Shown here: positions 22,562 to 34,310 of the stretch, piece by piece
Numbering within the stretch: position 1 is the first letter of the stretch
Layout of the letters: each line of letters starts with the position of its first letter
Assembly (NCBI RefSeq): GCF_018446385.1
Contig: NC_056004.1
Span: 33,734,492 to 33,798,491 of the forward strand
DNA length: 64,000 nt
Reading direction: 5' to 3'
From: Zingiber officinale
Taxonomy: Eukaryota > Streptophyta > Magnoliopsida > Zingiberales > Zingiberaceae
The notes under the pieces: generated by a model
Database searches by the model: none
Seen by the model: the letters and a program-made list of their open reading frames with translations, nothing else
Told to the model about the DNA's origin: nothing
Position numbers and translations under genes: made by a program

Positions 22562-24480
22562 GTCCGATTTTTTCTCTCGGCCACGCCATTTTGTTGAGGA
22601 CATCGACTAACTGTTAATTGTCTTTTGATGTCATTGTCTTTACAATACTCCATGAATGGATTGTAAAGATATTTTCTGCCTCGATCCATTCTTAACATCT
22701 TCATAAGAAAGCCACTTTGTCTTTCCACAAGTGCTTTAAATTGTAGAAATATAGAGAAGGCGTCAGATTTTTGGCTGAGAAAATAGATCCACATCATTCT
22801 AGTAAAGTCATCCACAAAGACAATAAAATATTTCTTATTTCCCGGAGTAGGAGTTTACATTGGTCCACAAATGTCAGAATGAACAAGTTCTAGTGGTGCT
22901 TTAGCTTGCCATGACAACTTTGGAAATGGAAGCTTATGCATCTTTCCGTAGACACAACCTTCACAAACATTACTTGTTATTTGAATATTTGGAAGATCAG
23001 TTACCATATTTTTCTCCTTTAGTAAATGAAGACCCCTCTGATTAAGATGACCATATCGCAAGTGCCATAGATGAGACAAATCTGCATCCTCAACTTTAAA
23101 TGCACAATCATTGTTTAGTGGCAATGTGATAGAAAAAGTTTTGTTCTTCATTTCAACATTTGCCACAACAGTATTTCTCTTTTTATCAAAAATTTTGCAC
23201 TTTCCAACATCAAAATGGACTGAAAAATCTTTTTGAATAAGCTGCCCAATACTTAAAAGATTGTATGAAAGACTTGGAACATAAAGAACATCAGTAATGA
23301 GATTTTTGTTACCTTCCTTTGTTTGGACAGCAATAGTGCCTTTTCCTTTTGCACTTCTATAAGTTCCATCACCAAGAATAATGCTTGAGCTAATATTTGG
23401 ATTGAGCTCCACAAATAATTCTTTGTTTCCCGTCATATGGTTGCTAGCACCGCTATCCAAATACCTTTGATGTTTTGCTGCATAACCATGTTGAGAATAG
23501 AATAATATCTCATGTTCTTCTTCTTTCGAGAAATTTGCAGCATCTTTTTTCTCCTTGTTTTGAAACCAGAAATCCCTTTGAGAGTGGTTAGGAATTTTGC
23601 ATCTTTTGCATTTATAATAGCAATCACTTGTCTCATGATTTGACTTTTTGCAAATAATACAAGATTCAACGTTACTAGATTTTTGTGGCGCCTTGCCTTT
23701 CCAATTTGTCTTCTTTTCATTCTTCCTCCATTTATTAGATTTTTCCTTGCTGTATTTTGAGCCTTCATTGCTAGAGTCTCCATAATTTCTTAAGACTGTC
23801 GATGATTGCTTTGACTTGAAGGCTTGCTCGGTTGATGGAGCATTAGAACGATTGATTCTTTGCTCATGTGCGAGAAGTGAACCTGTTAACTCATAAAGTC
23901 ATATTTGACAAGTCCTTTGATTCTTCAATTGCGGCAACAGCATAATCAAATTTTGGAGGAAGCGATCGAAGTACTTTTTCAACAATTCTTTTATCTTGAA
24001 TCGTGTCTCCACAACCTTTTATTCGATTGACAGTATTTGAGACTCGTGATGAAAAATCTTGTATGGTCTCTCGTTCCTCCATTCTTAAATTATCAAAATC
24101 TCTCCATAAAGTTTAGAGTTTTAATGCAATTGTCTTCTTTGTTCCTTGAAATTCTTGCTTTAATATTTGCCAAGCGTCTTTGGCCGTCATGACACCAAAA
24201 ATACGAGGAAAAATAGTTTTCCCAACTCCTTGTTGAATGTAACGTAATACCATTGCATCTTGCTTTTTATATTCTTTTAGCAGCTTTTCATAATCTTTAT
24301 CATCGTTGGTTGGGGCTTTGTCATTGTCGACAATAATATCCCAAAGGTCCAAAGAGATGAAGAATGTCTGCATATGACTGCTCCAAAACTCATACTATTC
24401 GCCGTCAAATATAGGTGCTTGGCTAGGAGAATATGTGAATAAAGTAGACGCCATTTATCAAGAAAAGAAATTTTCGACAC
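22562..24480 (-). pseudogene. E1 gag, protease and N-terminal integrase remnant
   Basis: From right to left: a UBN2-type gag (residue strings such as DLWDIIVDNDKAPT and KVLRSLPPKFDY), a protease start with MDSGASNHMTGNKELF, a GAG-pre-integrase zinc region (LWHLRYGHLNQRGL, then CEGCVYGKMHKLPF) and the integrase core start (PQQNGVAERKNRTVV). It stops at the E2 insertion site. The reading frame is broken more than once; it is a fossil. Confidence 0.85.
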
Positions 24481-24572
24481 GAGCTTGAAGTTTTCCTAAT
24501 GTAGATTCACCTTTCGATTTTCCAAAAAATTCTGCTCTATCTTCAGAGAAATTAGATTTTGGATGATAATGA

Positions 24573-24587
24573 TGGCTCTGATACCAA
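24573..24587 (-). other. E1 primer-binding site (tRNA-iMet type)
   Basis: The minus strand reads TGGTATCAGAGCC four bases inside the 5' LTR, the usual plant copia primer-binding site. Confidence 0.9.
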
Positions 24588-24590
24588 ATT

Positions 24591-24902
24591 TGTTGGGTGT
24601 GGAAGCATAGATATTTAGAGGAAAAGAGATTTTCTATTCAAATGGGAGTTGCTGCAGCACACACCAACTTTTACAATTTCTCTCTTGCTCTCCTTACCTC
24701 AAGTACTTTTCATGTTCGAATTTATAATGAGAATGAAGCATGATACATTAATTAAAGCTAGTCAACTATATTAACTCTTGGTAAATTACCAACGAGATCT
24801 TCTTTCCCATAGTTTGACTATGCAATTGTAGTTCTTCTATGTCCCATAGCTTGACCATGCAATTCCAGATTTCCAAAGATTACTAATTAATACTATTCAA
24901 TA
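24591..24902 (-). repeat. E1 5' LTR
   Basis: Partner of 3193-3501, about 10 substitutions and two small indels apart. The target duplication ATATG follows at 24903-24907. Confidence 0.93.
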
Positions 24903-24907
24903 ATATG

Positions 24908-25229
24908 TGTGATTGTGAGCAAAAGGCAACCTGGAGAGCTAACGTGGACAAAAATCCAGCATTTCTCTGTCTTCAAAATGCATGGGCATATTTTGTCTCT
25001 CTCTCTTCCCTTCCCTTAATTTTCCATCGCTAGTTTTCAAAATGTTGGTGCCCTAAACCCTCTTCGCCTCATATCGCTCCTCTCTTCACCCACTTTAGAC
25101 CTTAGACAGAGGCTATCTTCTTCAGCATATCTTCTCACGTGGAGTCAATTAAGATTTTCATTCAATCTGTACTCCTCATCTCCCTCCTCTCCTTTTTCTA
25201 CGCATATTTCTTAATGGCACATTCTGTGG
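24908..25229. other. Intergenic; nothing recognised
   Basis: Mixed-composition flank of E1 with short CT-rich runs; no reading frame or RNA gene seen. Confidence 0.5.
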
Positions 25230-25735
25230 GAGATTATCAAGAGCTGGAATGTGCCATTTTGAAAGACCAGCACCACTCATGTGCGGGTTATCTTTAAAAT
25301 GCTGGTTTTGAAAGCAATGTAGATCAACGGTGTGTTGGCTTTCTTTTAAAACCAACACCAATGTGGTGGTTTTGTGCCTAGTTTCTTTCAAAATCGATCA
25401 ATAGTATGTTGGTGTTGGTATTGAAAGATCAGTAGCACGTTAGTGGTGGTTTTTGAAAGAAAATCAGTTACGTATCGTTGTTCTTTAAATACCAATACCA
25501 ATGTAGCACTGTTCTTTCAATATCAGCACCAACGTGACGCTATTCTTTCAATACCACCACCAATATACTGTTATTTCAATACTAGCACCAACGTGTTATT
25601 GTTCTTTCAATACCAGCACCAACGTATTGTTGTTCTTTTAATTCCAGCACCAATGTGCTGTTGTTCTTTGAAAACCAGCACCAACATTGGTGTTGATTTT
25701 CAAAAACCAGCAGCACGTTGGTGCTAGGTTTTTAA
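25230..25735. repeat. Roughly 31-bp minisatellite with copies in both orientations
   Basis: From 25500 to 25735 about six copies of a unit like TTCTTTCAATACCAGCACC plus AACGTG and a TTG-rich spacer occur, 28-31 bases each. At about 25405-25470 the unit appears inverted (TTGGTGTTGGTATTGAAAGA), and further decayed copies reach back to 25230. Opposed copies could fold into hairpins. Confidence 0.8.
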
Positions 25736-25899
25736 TTTTTTTTTAAATAGACAAATATAGTTATCTTGGCCTATACATCCTAAGCAAGAAACCAGTGCTT
25801 AATAAACTTCCAAATAGTATTTAAGCTTGACTTATATTTGTCTAGTAACTGATATATTGTTTGTACTTCCCCCTATACTATTACTCGATTACTTGAATC

Positions 25900-27205
25900 A
25901 GACATTCTATATTAATGGAAGAAAATCAGTGTAATACTCAGCTATGCATTTCCCAAGTTAATGATGATCGAAAATAAAAAACTGGGATGAAATTTTCATC
26001 ACTGGAAGAGGCATTTTATTCTATAATCAATATACACAAAAAGCAAAATTTAACACAAGAATAAGCAATGGCAGAAAAAATAAGAAAACTAATGAAGTAT
26101 CCTAGAAAAAATTTGTATGCTTTAAAGGACATATAGATGGTCAACGAAATATGCAGATACAAAGTGATAAAATAAAAAAGACAAGAACACGTGGCGAAAT
26201 TAGAACTGGATGCAAGTCAAAGATTTCATTGGTGAAGAAACAAACTGGACCTAATTGGGTTATCACTAACTTTATTGAAAGTCATAATCATCCACTCTCT
26301 CGTACAAAGGTGCATTTTCTATGCTCACATTGTAATATTTTGATGGCAAATAAATCATTCACTCAATAATTTTCAGAGGCCGATCTACCAACCTATCAAT
26401 AAGTATGATTATTGGATATAGAGCATGGAGTCCTTGAGCATGTAGGTTGCACAAAAAGAGATATTAGAAACTTTGAGAAACAACTAAAGGATGAACAAAA
26501 GAGCATCAATGCTAAAACAATGATTGAGCTATTTACCTATAAGAAAAAGAATAATTCAGGTTTTTTCTTTGATTGCGATACTGATTTAGATAACAAATTT
26601 TATAAGTGTTTTTGGACGAATCATGTATCAAGAAGGCAATATAGTGTATTTGGTGATGTAGTTGTATTTGATACGACATATAACATCAACAAATACGGGT
26701 TGATTTTTACACCATTTGTAGGAGAGCATAATCATCATTAGGCAATTATTTTTGGCTGCAAGTTTCTAAGTGATGAGAAAATAGAGTCTTTTATTTGGTT
26801 GCTTAACAAGTTAATAGAAGACATGCCTAAAGGTAGACCAAACATGATCATCATTAATCAAGATCCTACTATGACGAAAGTCATTGCCTATGTTTTCCCT
26901 CAGACAGTGCATAGATTTTCTTTGTGGCATATTCTAAATAAATTCCTAGATAAATTAAACTCTTTGACTTTTCAAATCCACTATCAAAACATAAAGAATG
27001 TCATTGCAAATTCTACAATACCTAATGAATCTGAGAAGTCATGGCAAGAGGTTATCAAGTCTTCTAACTTAGAGAAAATTGATTAGTTGTCATTGATGTA
27101 TGAATTGTGACAGAGGTGGGCACCCATTTATTTTAGGCATATATTTTATGCTGGAATGTCAAGTAGTCAGAAATCGCCATGTTGTCTGTCACCCACAATC
27201 ACCCA
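25900..27205 (+). pseudogene. Broken FAR1/FHY3-like (MULE-derived) transposase gene
   Basis: FAR1/FHY3 proteins are transcription factors domesticated from Mutator-like transposases: an N-terminal WRKY-GCM1 zinc domain, a central MULE transposase core and a SWIM zinc finger. Here MKFSSLEEAFYSI (25988) starts the FAR1 domain. RTRGEIRTGCKSKISL and FIESHNHPL (near 26170-26300) complete it. FGDVVVFDTTYNINKYGL and FTPFVGEHNHH (26655-26740) form the start of the transposase core. RPNMIIINQDPTMTKVIAYV and VHRFSLWHILNKF continue it, and a YELxQRWxPIYFRH-like string occurs near 27100. There are at least four breaks (stop codons near 26066, 26366, 26739 and 27083, plus frame shifts) and the SWIM finger is gone. 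It is a decayed relative, not a working gene. Confidence 0.8.
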
Positions 27206-27767
27206 TATAATGGTATGTAGGGTAATAAAATTGTGTGCGTGTGTGTGTGTGCGGGCACACGCATACACACACTCTTTTTATCCTGTGCGAATGTCATAAG
27301 TGATGCTCACAACCCTCGAATGCATTGTTTTTATTTTTAAATCTTCCAGTTGTGTCAATAAACTTTTGACTTTAGGATTTAAGGATTGAGTTATAGTATT
27401 AAGAATGTGTGCACGGATTGTGCAAGGTATCAAACATATATATAATTTTACCTTGCACACCCGTGTAAGCACCACACGTGGGCCCTCTCACAAGTTTAAG
27501 GCGCCTTGCATGATCTAAGGAGCTTCGAGCAATAGAAATATATCTCTTTTAGTGAAAGCTACTGGAAGACCTGAAAATTTAAATTGATTAGTTTTCTATT
27601 ATGCACTTATAACTTTCAATACTAGAAAATGTACCTAAAAATATAAAGGTTTGAGATGCTTAATCCTAACTTTGAAATATATTCACGAGTAGATCACGAA
27701 TTTATTAAATATCTTGTATGTCCAAAAAATAACAAAGGGGGACTATTTAATGATCGTTTTGTTTTAA
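27206..27767. other. Intergenic; GT/AC dinucleotide run
   Basis: A TG/CA-rich stretch at about 27236-27272 (GTGTGTGTGTGTGCGGG, then CACACACAC) is nearly self-complementary. Otherwise AT-rich with no gene. Confidence 0.5.
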
Positions 27768-28363
27768 TCATGTAAACGAACAGAATAATCCCTTGGATGC
27801 CAACCTCGAGGACCTCCTCAGCTTCTGAGGCGTCTCTAGCGAACCAAAAACTCCATCCGCATTCATATGCCTAACCGCAATGGATTGCAACCTCAATGAC
27901 CTCTTCACCTTCGGAGGCGTCTCTACCAAACCAAGAATTCCGCCGGCGTTCATGTGCCTGACCGCAATGGATGCCAACCTCGAGGACCTCCTCAGATTCT
28001 GAGGCGCCTCGACCGACCTCGAACCCCTAATCTTCCTCCCATCAGGAGCAATTTCTTTCGTGAATCTTCCACTTGAGCCGGGATCACTCTCGCTCTTCTT
28101 CGCCTCTCCTGAATCCAATCTAGAAGATCTTCGAAGGAAGCGGGGTGCCGGGACGGGAGGCGAAGTTAGTTTATCTTCAGAAGACGGCGTTGCATGCTAG
28201 GTTTCTTCGTTTTCTTGTTGCCGTACGAACGACTGGGAGTAGGTCGTCCAGTCGTCTCGATACTCTTTGATGTCTGGAATCGAGGAGATCCGCTGGGGAT
28301 TAGGTGATACCTGAGTCGCCGGCCGGTTTCACGTGTCCTGGTGGTCGGAACTCTCTTGGCCAT
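27768..28363 (-). CDS. Hypothetical basic protein with RRSSRL repeats
   Basis: Not recognised. From the ATG at 28363 the frame gives MAKRVPTTRTRETGRRLRY, a strongly basic Ser/Thr/Arg-rich start suited to a nuclear protein. A second frame (about 27768-28190) carries RRSSRLDSGEAKKSES and then three linked segments: APQNLRRSSRLASIAVRHMN, TPPKVKRSLRLQSIAVRHMN and TPQKLRRSSRLASKG. That is a unit of about 33 residues with the core (R/K)RSxRL repeated four times in all. The two frames are offset by one near 28185, so either a short intron lies there or the gene has a frameshift. RRSxRL clusters are compatible with DNA- or chromatin-binding proteins, but I assign no function. Upstream, 28364-28490 could hold the promoter. 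Confidence 0.5.
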
Positions 28364-28499
28364 CTCGTCTAATCGGAGCAAATGAAATTGCGTGGAGAGG
28401 GGGGAGTCGAGAGAGAGAAAAGCTTCAAAATTCATGGGCCAATTGGGCTTGTACAACCCAATTAGGTCAAAATAAACATTATCCATATCTATTTATAAT

Positions 28500-30557
28500 A
28501 TCAACAATTTTAGCGGTTAAGCTATAATTTTTAAAACTGGTAATTTTTGTCAATGATTTTATAAGGGCATCGAATTGGTTCGAACTCATTCTAAGACTGT
28601 TGAACGTTGTTATAAATAATAATTAAATGTTATAAGTCCCACCTCTTTGTGTTGAAATATGGATGCTCTAAATAGATTCTCATTGAAACAATAAAAAACT
28701 ATTAGAGAAATTTAAAATATTTGTTTATAAATTAGTTAACGCATATAACTTATTTACATATTCAAATGTATTAACAGAATACTACTTTTCATAACCGGTA
28801 ACTTGATCTGTCATAACAACCAGAAAAGAAAGTAGCAGTTCAAGACCAAAAAAGCAATCGAAGAAATAATCATGGGATGAGACTTTGGATTCCTCTAATT
28901 GAGAAACTAGAATGCACATTTGTGCTTGTTTAAACTTTCTTAGAACTATACATGAAACAAGCACAAAATAAAACACAAAACAATCCATCACAATCTCAAC
29001 TGGAAAATTCCTAAAGGAAACGATAAACTCATTGTGACAAAGAAGTTCAAAAGTACATCCTTTCTGTCTAGAAATAATCTGTCGTCACGTATATATCAAC
29101 CCAAGTGCACTGAAAGAGCCGCCAATTTTCAACACTATTAAAACCAAACCTCAAACTTCACTTGATCTGCCAAAAACGTAAAATGCAATTTTATTTGGGA
29201 TTAAGATTAAGAACATTTAATTAGAAATATGATATTAGCTACTTTGAGAGATCGAACCAAAAGTGCAACTTTCCAAAGAATGGGAAACATCACAGATCCT
29301 CCATCACAATTAGGATGAAAGCCTACCCAATCCGTCTACCGTCTACTGAGGCAAGGTTTCTCCCAACTATGGGGAAACTCCATTTTTGAAGGTTGGATTT
29401 CCATCGTTCAAATGGAAATGATGATCCAGCTGCTTGGTTGGCCAACTGTGTACACTATTTCAACCATCGAAGTGTTTTTGCCATCAAGTGAGATTACTAA
29501 AATATCACCTCTTTGGTCATGCAACTGTGGTTCCTCAAACTGTCCATGGATCAGACAGATCAAGACAAGCCTGAAAATGGTAAATTTCAATAAAATTGTA
29601 CAGATCAATGAACAATAGAATTGTTTGATAACACTTACAGTAATCTACAATGCAAGATTGGGAGAAAGGTATCTGGAGATATGAGAGAATAAAATTTTTT
29701 TATGCAATTTGACCTCAGATTAGCATTTTGGCACATTAATCCTTGCCGCCAATAGCCCAGGCCGCATTGAACCCGGTACGCAGATGCCAATGGGGCTCAT
29801 GCCATAACTTATCATCATTGTGATCTTAAAAATAATTAAGCACCAACATAAACGCGCAGGAAAAAGATAAAATTAAAGAAATAGCAGTCCATGTTAAAGT
29901 GGGAAAAAAATACAGAATAGAGGACTCTTTACACAATATTTGTGCAATAACATGAACGAGTCCTAAAATTACAAAAAACCAAATAAATAAAATTGCATAA
30001 TAAAAATGAAGGCAATGAAAAAAAAAGACAATAGTAGGCACACAATTTTCCTTACACAATAAAAAATAAAATAAAATTTTGGGAAGCAAATGAAAGCTCA
30101 GATTAGCATTTTGACACATTAATCCTTGCCACCAATAGCCCAGGCCACACTGAACCTGGTGCGCAGATGCTATTAGGACTCATGCTACAAGTTATCATCA
30201 TTGCATTCACAATCAACAAATTCTTTCCGTATCAACATGATCAAGCTATACAAGTACAAAACCAAAGAAATAAAATTCTGTAGTAGAATAAAATTCAAAA
30301 AGTTGGATATTCAAATTGGAAATCAATTTATCCTCTAGATGAGAACCAAAAAATGAAAGAGAAAATACCGGAAAAAAAGAATAGAATATGCCAAGCATAG
30401 ATTGAATTGATCTTGTGTGAGAAAGAGATAACAAAAGGGAACAGGGTTTCATCCCCCGGAGCCGCAAGCAGAAAAATCTTTAAATTTGTGTACAAGAGAC
30501 AAAAGTTACACCTCCCTGATACATCATATGTGCAAGAGAAAAGGCAGATGGTCGTAT
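28500..30557. other. Intergenic region with a 115-bp direct duplication
   Basis: AT-rich, no convincing gene. Bases 29707-29823 and 30096-30210 are direct copies (shared start CAGATTAGCATTTTG, shared CAATAGCCCAGGCC), about 389 bases apart and roughly 85-90 percent alike. Confidence 0.6.
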
Positions 30558-30719
30558 TTATGTTCTCTCCTTCCATCCCACAGATTGAGGAGCAAATGAA
30601 GATTCCTTTATAGTAATTTTCCATTCATCTGAAGTTTTAATCTTCTTCCCTCTCACTGCCCTCCAGTCTAGATTCTCACTAACAAAATACAAGACAAGTA
30701 GAAGGAAAGAGGAAATGAT

Positions 30720-30848
30720 GGCAATGCGTTTTGAAAATTTACCATTCCACTCTCGGCCCCTGTGCCCCTCAATGCCAGACCATGCGTCGGAGTGCGAGTA
30801 GATCACGAGATAAGGAAGTGAGACTGCGGGCGGCGGCGGCGGCGCCAT
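30720..30848 (-). CDS. Possible first exon of a small unknown gene
   Basis: An ATG at 30848 opens MAPPPPPAVSLPYLVIYSH and continues to GHRGREW, followed by a plausible donor (GTAAAT) near 30740. Further exons to the left are unclear. The high GC content differs from the AT-rich surroundings, and the ATG lies about 90 bases from the hairpin at 30934-31001, across from the REM gene. No family recognised; it could be a short peptide or an untranslated exon. Confidence 0.3.
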
Positions 30849-30933
30849 CTTCCTTCCTTTCCACAAGCAGCCACCCCCTCATATATCGAAAACCCTAGCG
30901 CTTCAAATGGACGAACGAGCCGGCTCGTTACCA

Positions 30934-31001
30934 TATAAACCCGAACCGAGGCCCAATTGTGGCATGTGGCAACCACAATTGGGCCTCGGTTCGGGTTTAT
31001 A
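30934..31001. repeat. Perfect 29-bp inverted repeat between divergent genes
   Basis: Arms 30934-30962 and 30973-31001 are exact reverse complements around a 10-base loop. Each arm begins TATAAACCCGAACC on its own strand, so a TATA-like motif stands at both outer ends. A separate 16-base perfect palindrome (AACGAGCCGGCTCGTT) lies just left at 30914-30929. Confidence 0.95.
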
Positions 31002-31346
31002 GACTGAGTGGCATCAAATAGACTGAATTTGGCGCCCAATTAAGCCCTAAGTCGAAGACTAGTTGCAGCAGAACGGAGAAAGCTTTTTCCTTTGTTTCAC
31101 TGATTCAGTGCTTTCCATGGTCAACCTTCCTTCTGCCAAGGATACCTTCTTCGGTGCCTGAGAAAGCTGAAACAGTACTTCACCTGCAGCCTCCATCAGA
31201 TGGCTTTAGAAGCACGGCAATCGCTGTGACTTGGTTCAAGTTCATCCGCTCCCCAGCCTTTTGCTTCTCTTTGCCCCACAACAAAACTCTGGTGTTCTTC
31301 CTCCCTCGTTTCCTTCCCGAGAAGCTTTCATCTAAATCAAGGAGGA

Positions 31347-32508
31347 ATGGGTTCGACTACGGTTTTCTTCAAGGTGCTCTTGCCTGGATTCCTGGAGAAA
31401 TTGGTATTCTTCTCTTTCTCCACTGATTCATTTTTGCTTCTTATTCTTTTTCAAAAGGAATTACTTGATCAACATGAAGGAATGCTATGCAACACATGAT
31501 AGATGCCAGTCTTTTAACAGTCTAATAGTTTAGAGCTTTAATGATCATAGTTGGATCGAAAACAAACTCCTCCTCTTCTTAAATGACCAGTTGAAATCAA
31601 TATATGCTATTTTGTCGCAGTCGATCCCTCGTATATTTGTTGAGAACCTTCCTGAAACCGACCGTCCCCTAAAGGTCAGCATTCGAAGCCCTCTGAAGAC
31701 GTTTTGGCAAGTTCAAATCAAGCGGGAAGGCTGCGCCTTATATTTCACCGATGGCTGGAGGGAATTCGCTGAAGCTCACAACTTTGCTGTCGGATTCTTC
31801 TTGGTTTTCCGCTACAAAGGCAACATGGTTTTCACCATTGAGGTCTTCGGCTTGAATGGAGGTCTCAAGGATTACAATCACACTGGTGGTTGCAGATGCT
31901 TGAGCAGGGGTTTAGGTAATGTCGCACCAGTAGATCAAGTAAAACGCTTCACTGGTGATTATCCGAAAGTGCTTCTAATTTTTTTGTTGCAGTGCGATCA
32001 GGCTATGAGGAGAAACAACAGTTGGTTGTGGATGAGAATGACGCCTTGGTTGAAGAACAAGAAGAAGATCATATCATAGTCGAAGATTCCCCACTGCAAT
32101 TGCCAAGTGGAACAGAACCACCACTTCAATTCGAGAAGAAAATACGTCCGTACAATCTGAAGTACAAGATAATGGTGAGTTCTCTAAACTTTGCTGTTGT
32201 ACATGAAGAATTTCCTAGTGTTGAAGAGTAGTAAAGGAGGAAATCTGATGCAGGGTATTCCAAGACACTTGGCCTCGCGTAGTGAATTCAACACAGATCA
32301 AATGTTTCTGCTCAAAAATATGAGAGGGAGACCATGGCCAGTAAATTACCACCAAAATGGCAAGAACGGTTTTTTAAGGAGTGGATGGGATGCTTTCAGT
32401 AAGGATAATAATCTAGAATTGGGTGATCGATGCATCTTCAAGTTTATATCAAAAGGAGTGATGGAGGTAGAGGTGGTGAAACATAGGAAGTATTTGCTAG
32501 GATACTAA
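31347..32508 (+). CDS. REM-type protein with two B3 DNA-binding domains
   Basis: REM proteins are plant-specific nuclear factors that bind DNA through B3 domains, often in reproductive or meristem tissue. Four exons fit GT..AG rules and phase: 31347-31403, 31621-31915, 31993-32174 and 32254-32508, giving about 262 residues. The ATG (GGAATGG context) starts MGSTTVFFKVLLPGFLEKL. The next exon completes the first B3 domain: SIPRIFVENLP, FWQVQIKREGCALYFTDGW, then FFLVFRYKGNMVFTIEVF. A central acidic linker (VEEQEEDHIIVEDS) is followed by the second B3: GIPRHLASRSEF, NGFLRSGWDAFSKDNNLELG, then CIFKFISKGVMEVEVVKH, ending LLGY. The frame is open throughout. Domain order is that of the REM subfamily; an exact orthologue cannot be named. 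It is divergent from the possible gene at 30848. Confidence 0.9.
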
Positions 32509-34310
32509 GATTTGATGATATAATTGATGTTGGGATGTAAAAGTTGAAAATGTACTGAACCTTAAATGTAAGTTATCAATTATTTTTCCTCACTGAATAG
32601 TTCAGGTAGAGGTCTTCATTCTAAATACTTGCAATGCATCATTTTTAGTTGCTTCTTAACATAAAATTAAAGGGTAAATACCCAATTTGAGTGTATCAAA
32701 ATCTTCCTTTCTCACTCTTGCCAATCTCAACAATCCTAATATTTTGCGTTTACAACCTGATGATCAACCAACTATACTAGTTGATTGTTCTTCTACGTTG
32801 TCTTACTGCGAGGCCTATGTAAACTCACGGTAGTGTGGCAATGACCAAACCTAGCCACAAGGGCTAACGTAACAGCTAAGCCTAGTCATGAGGCCTCTAC
32901 AAGGTCATAGAGGTCTTGCATAACCTCCACAAGGCACTTGCCGCCTCTTCGATAGTTCGCGATCATGTACATCCGTTGTGACCTCGTAACAATTAGGCAA
33001 CATACTTATTGTGTTTTTGCCCCTCGATCTCACTAAGAGCTCACGGTTGGACATTGTCATCATGAACTCGCCTACGACCTCATGACAAACTGGCCACAAT
33101 GACAACTAGTGGTCAGCAAAATCTTGATTAAATTGAAATAACTTACCAAACCAATTTAATTTGAAATTTTGACTAGGTTAATTCAAAATGTTATTTTTTT
33201 TTTAAAAAAAACTTATTTATTTTGATTTATTCAATCCAGTCTAATTATAAAATTTTAAACTCAGCTAAACCATTAAAATGAAATAAAAAAAATTCTAAAC
33301 TACAGATAATTGACTAATACATTATCATCAGTTAATTGTTGGTGTAGATTTGTGACCGTTAAAAGAAATATGTAGTCGAGTGACACAGTCAACTAATATT
33401 TACAAATTAAGAATAATAAATTTAGGATAATCAATTAAATACATACAATACTGCTTGCTGGCAGCCGATTGTTGATAAAGGAACGGTAAATTATAATTAA
33501 TTTTTCTTTTAAAAAAAAATTAAATTAGTCAGTTATTGAATTAACCAATTTTATATCAATTAGATTTATTCAATTTTATGATAAACTTGGATCCGTTCCA
33601 TTTGTCTAAAAAAAAAATTTGAATTTGATTAGATCAATTTTGATTAATTCAATTCATTCTAACTAAATGCTAACTTATTTTTTGATTAATTCTATTCCAT
33701 TTTAACCAAATGCTTAGTTTTAACGAAAACGGATCAACTTCCCATTTTTTTTCTTTTTGTATTCCTTTACTTTGTTTCCATTGGAGATTTTTTTTTCCCA
33801 GTGTTAATTCCTTTCCCTCCTGACCGCAGAGTGAAAATAGAGCATAAGATCGGTAATTGATGATGTACTCGTTTTTCAACAAGATTTTAGAGGAAGTAAT
33901 ACATCCTCAAATATGGATTTGATTTTTTTTTTTTTCAAAATGAAAGATATTTGCAATATAAAAACCTTGCTCTATTGGAAATGGGCAAACAAATTTGTGG
34001 AATGAATGTAAAATCACCAAGCTTTCAAATGCTAATGCTGTGGTACCATATTAATGGTGAGATCTCACATATTTGTTTCAGATATCCTTCTAGCAGTGAC
34101 CCCAACAATCGCTGAAAGGATTCAATTATATAACTCCATTTACATAAACTTACAACATCAAGAAATCATGAGTGTTAATGATAAAGTATACATTAATTAT
34201 CTTTATTTTTTTTTTTTTTAGAATAACAAATGGGGAAAATTCAAACGAAACTAGAGATCATATAGTGTACAAGAGACTCAAATAAACAACTTCTCTTTTG
34301 ATAATTACAC
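32509..34310. other. Intergenic; no gene seen
   Basis: AT-rich spacer between the convergent REM and amidase genes. Includes a GC-richer stretch (32800-33110) with repeated 'GGCCTC' and 'CATGA' words and poly-A/T runs near 33200, 33500 and 34205. No supported reading frame. Confidence 0.6.

Larger units (their letters stand above)
3193..24902 (-). mobile_element. E1: Ty1/copia LTR retrotransposon, split by nested E2
   Basis: Two LTRs of about 310 bases (3193-3501, 24591-24902) lie in the same orientation and are flanked by the 5-bp target duplication ATATG (3188-3192 and 24903-24907). A primer-binding site complementary to initiator tRNA-Met adjoins the right LTR and a purine tract (AAGAGGGGAT) adjoins the left one, so the element reads right to left. 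Gag, protease and the start of integrase lie at about 22562-24480; the rest of integrase, RT and RNase H at about 3509-5568. E2 is inserted inside integrase. The coding region is broken in several places. LTRs differ by roughly 3 percent by eye, which suggests an age of one to two million years at usual grass rates. Confidence 0.93.
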
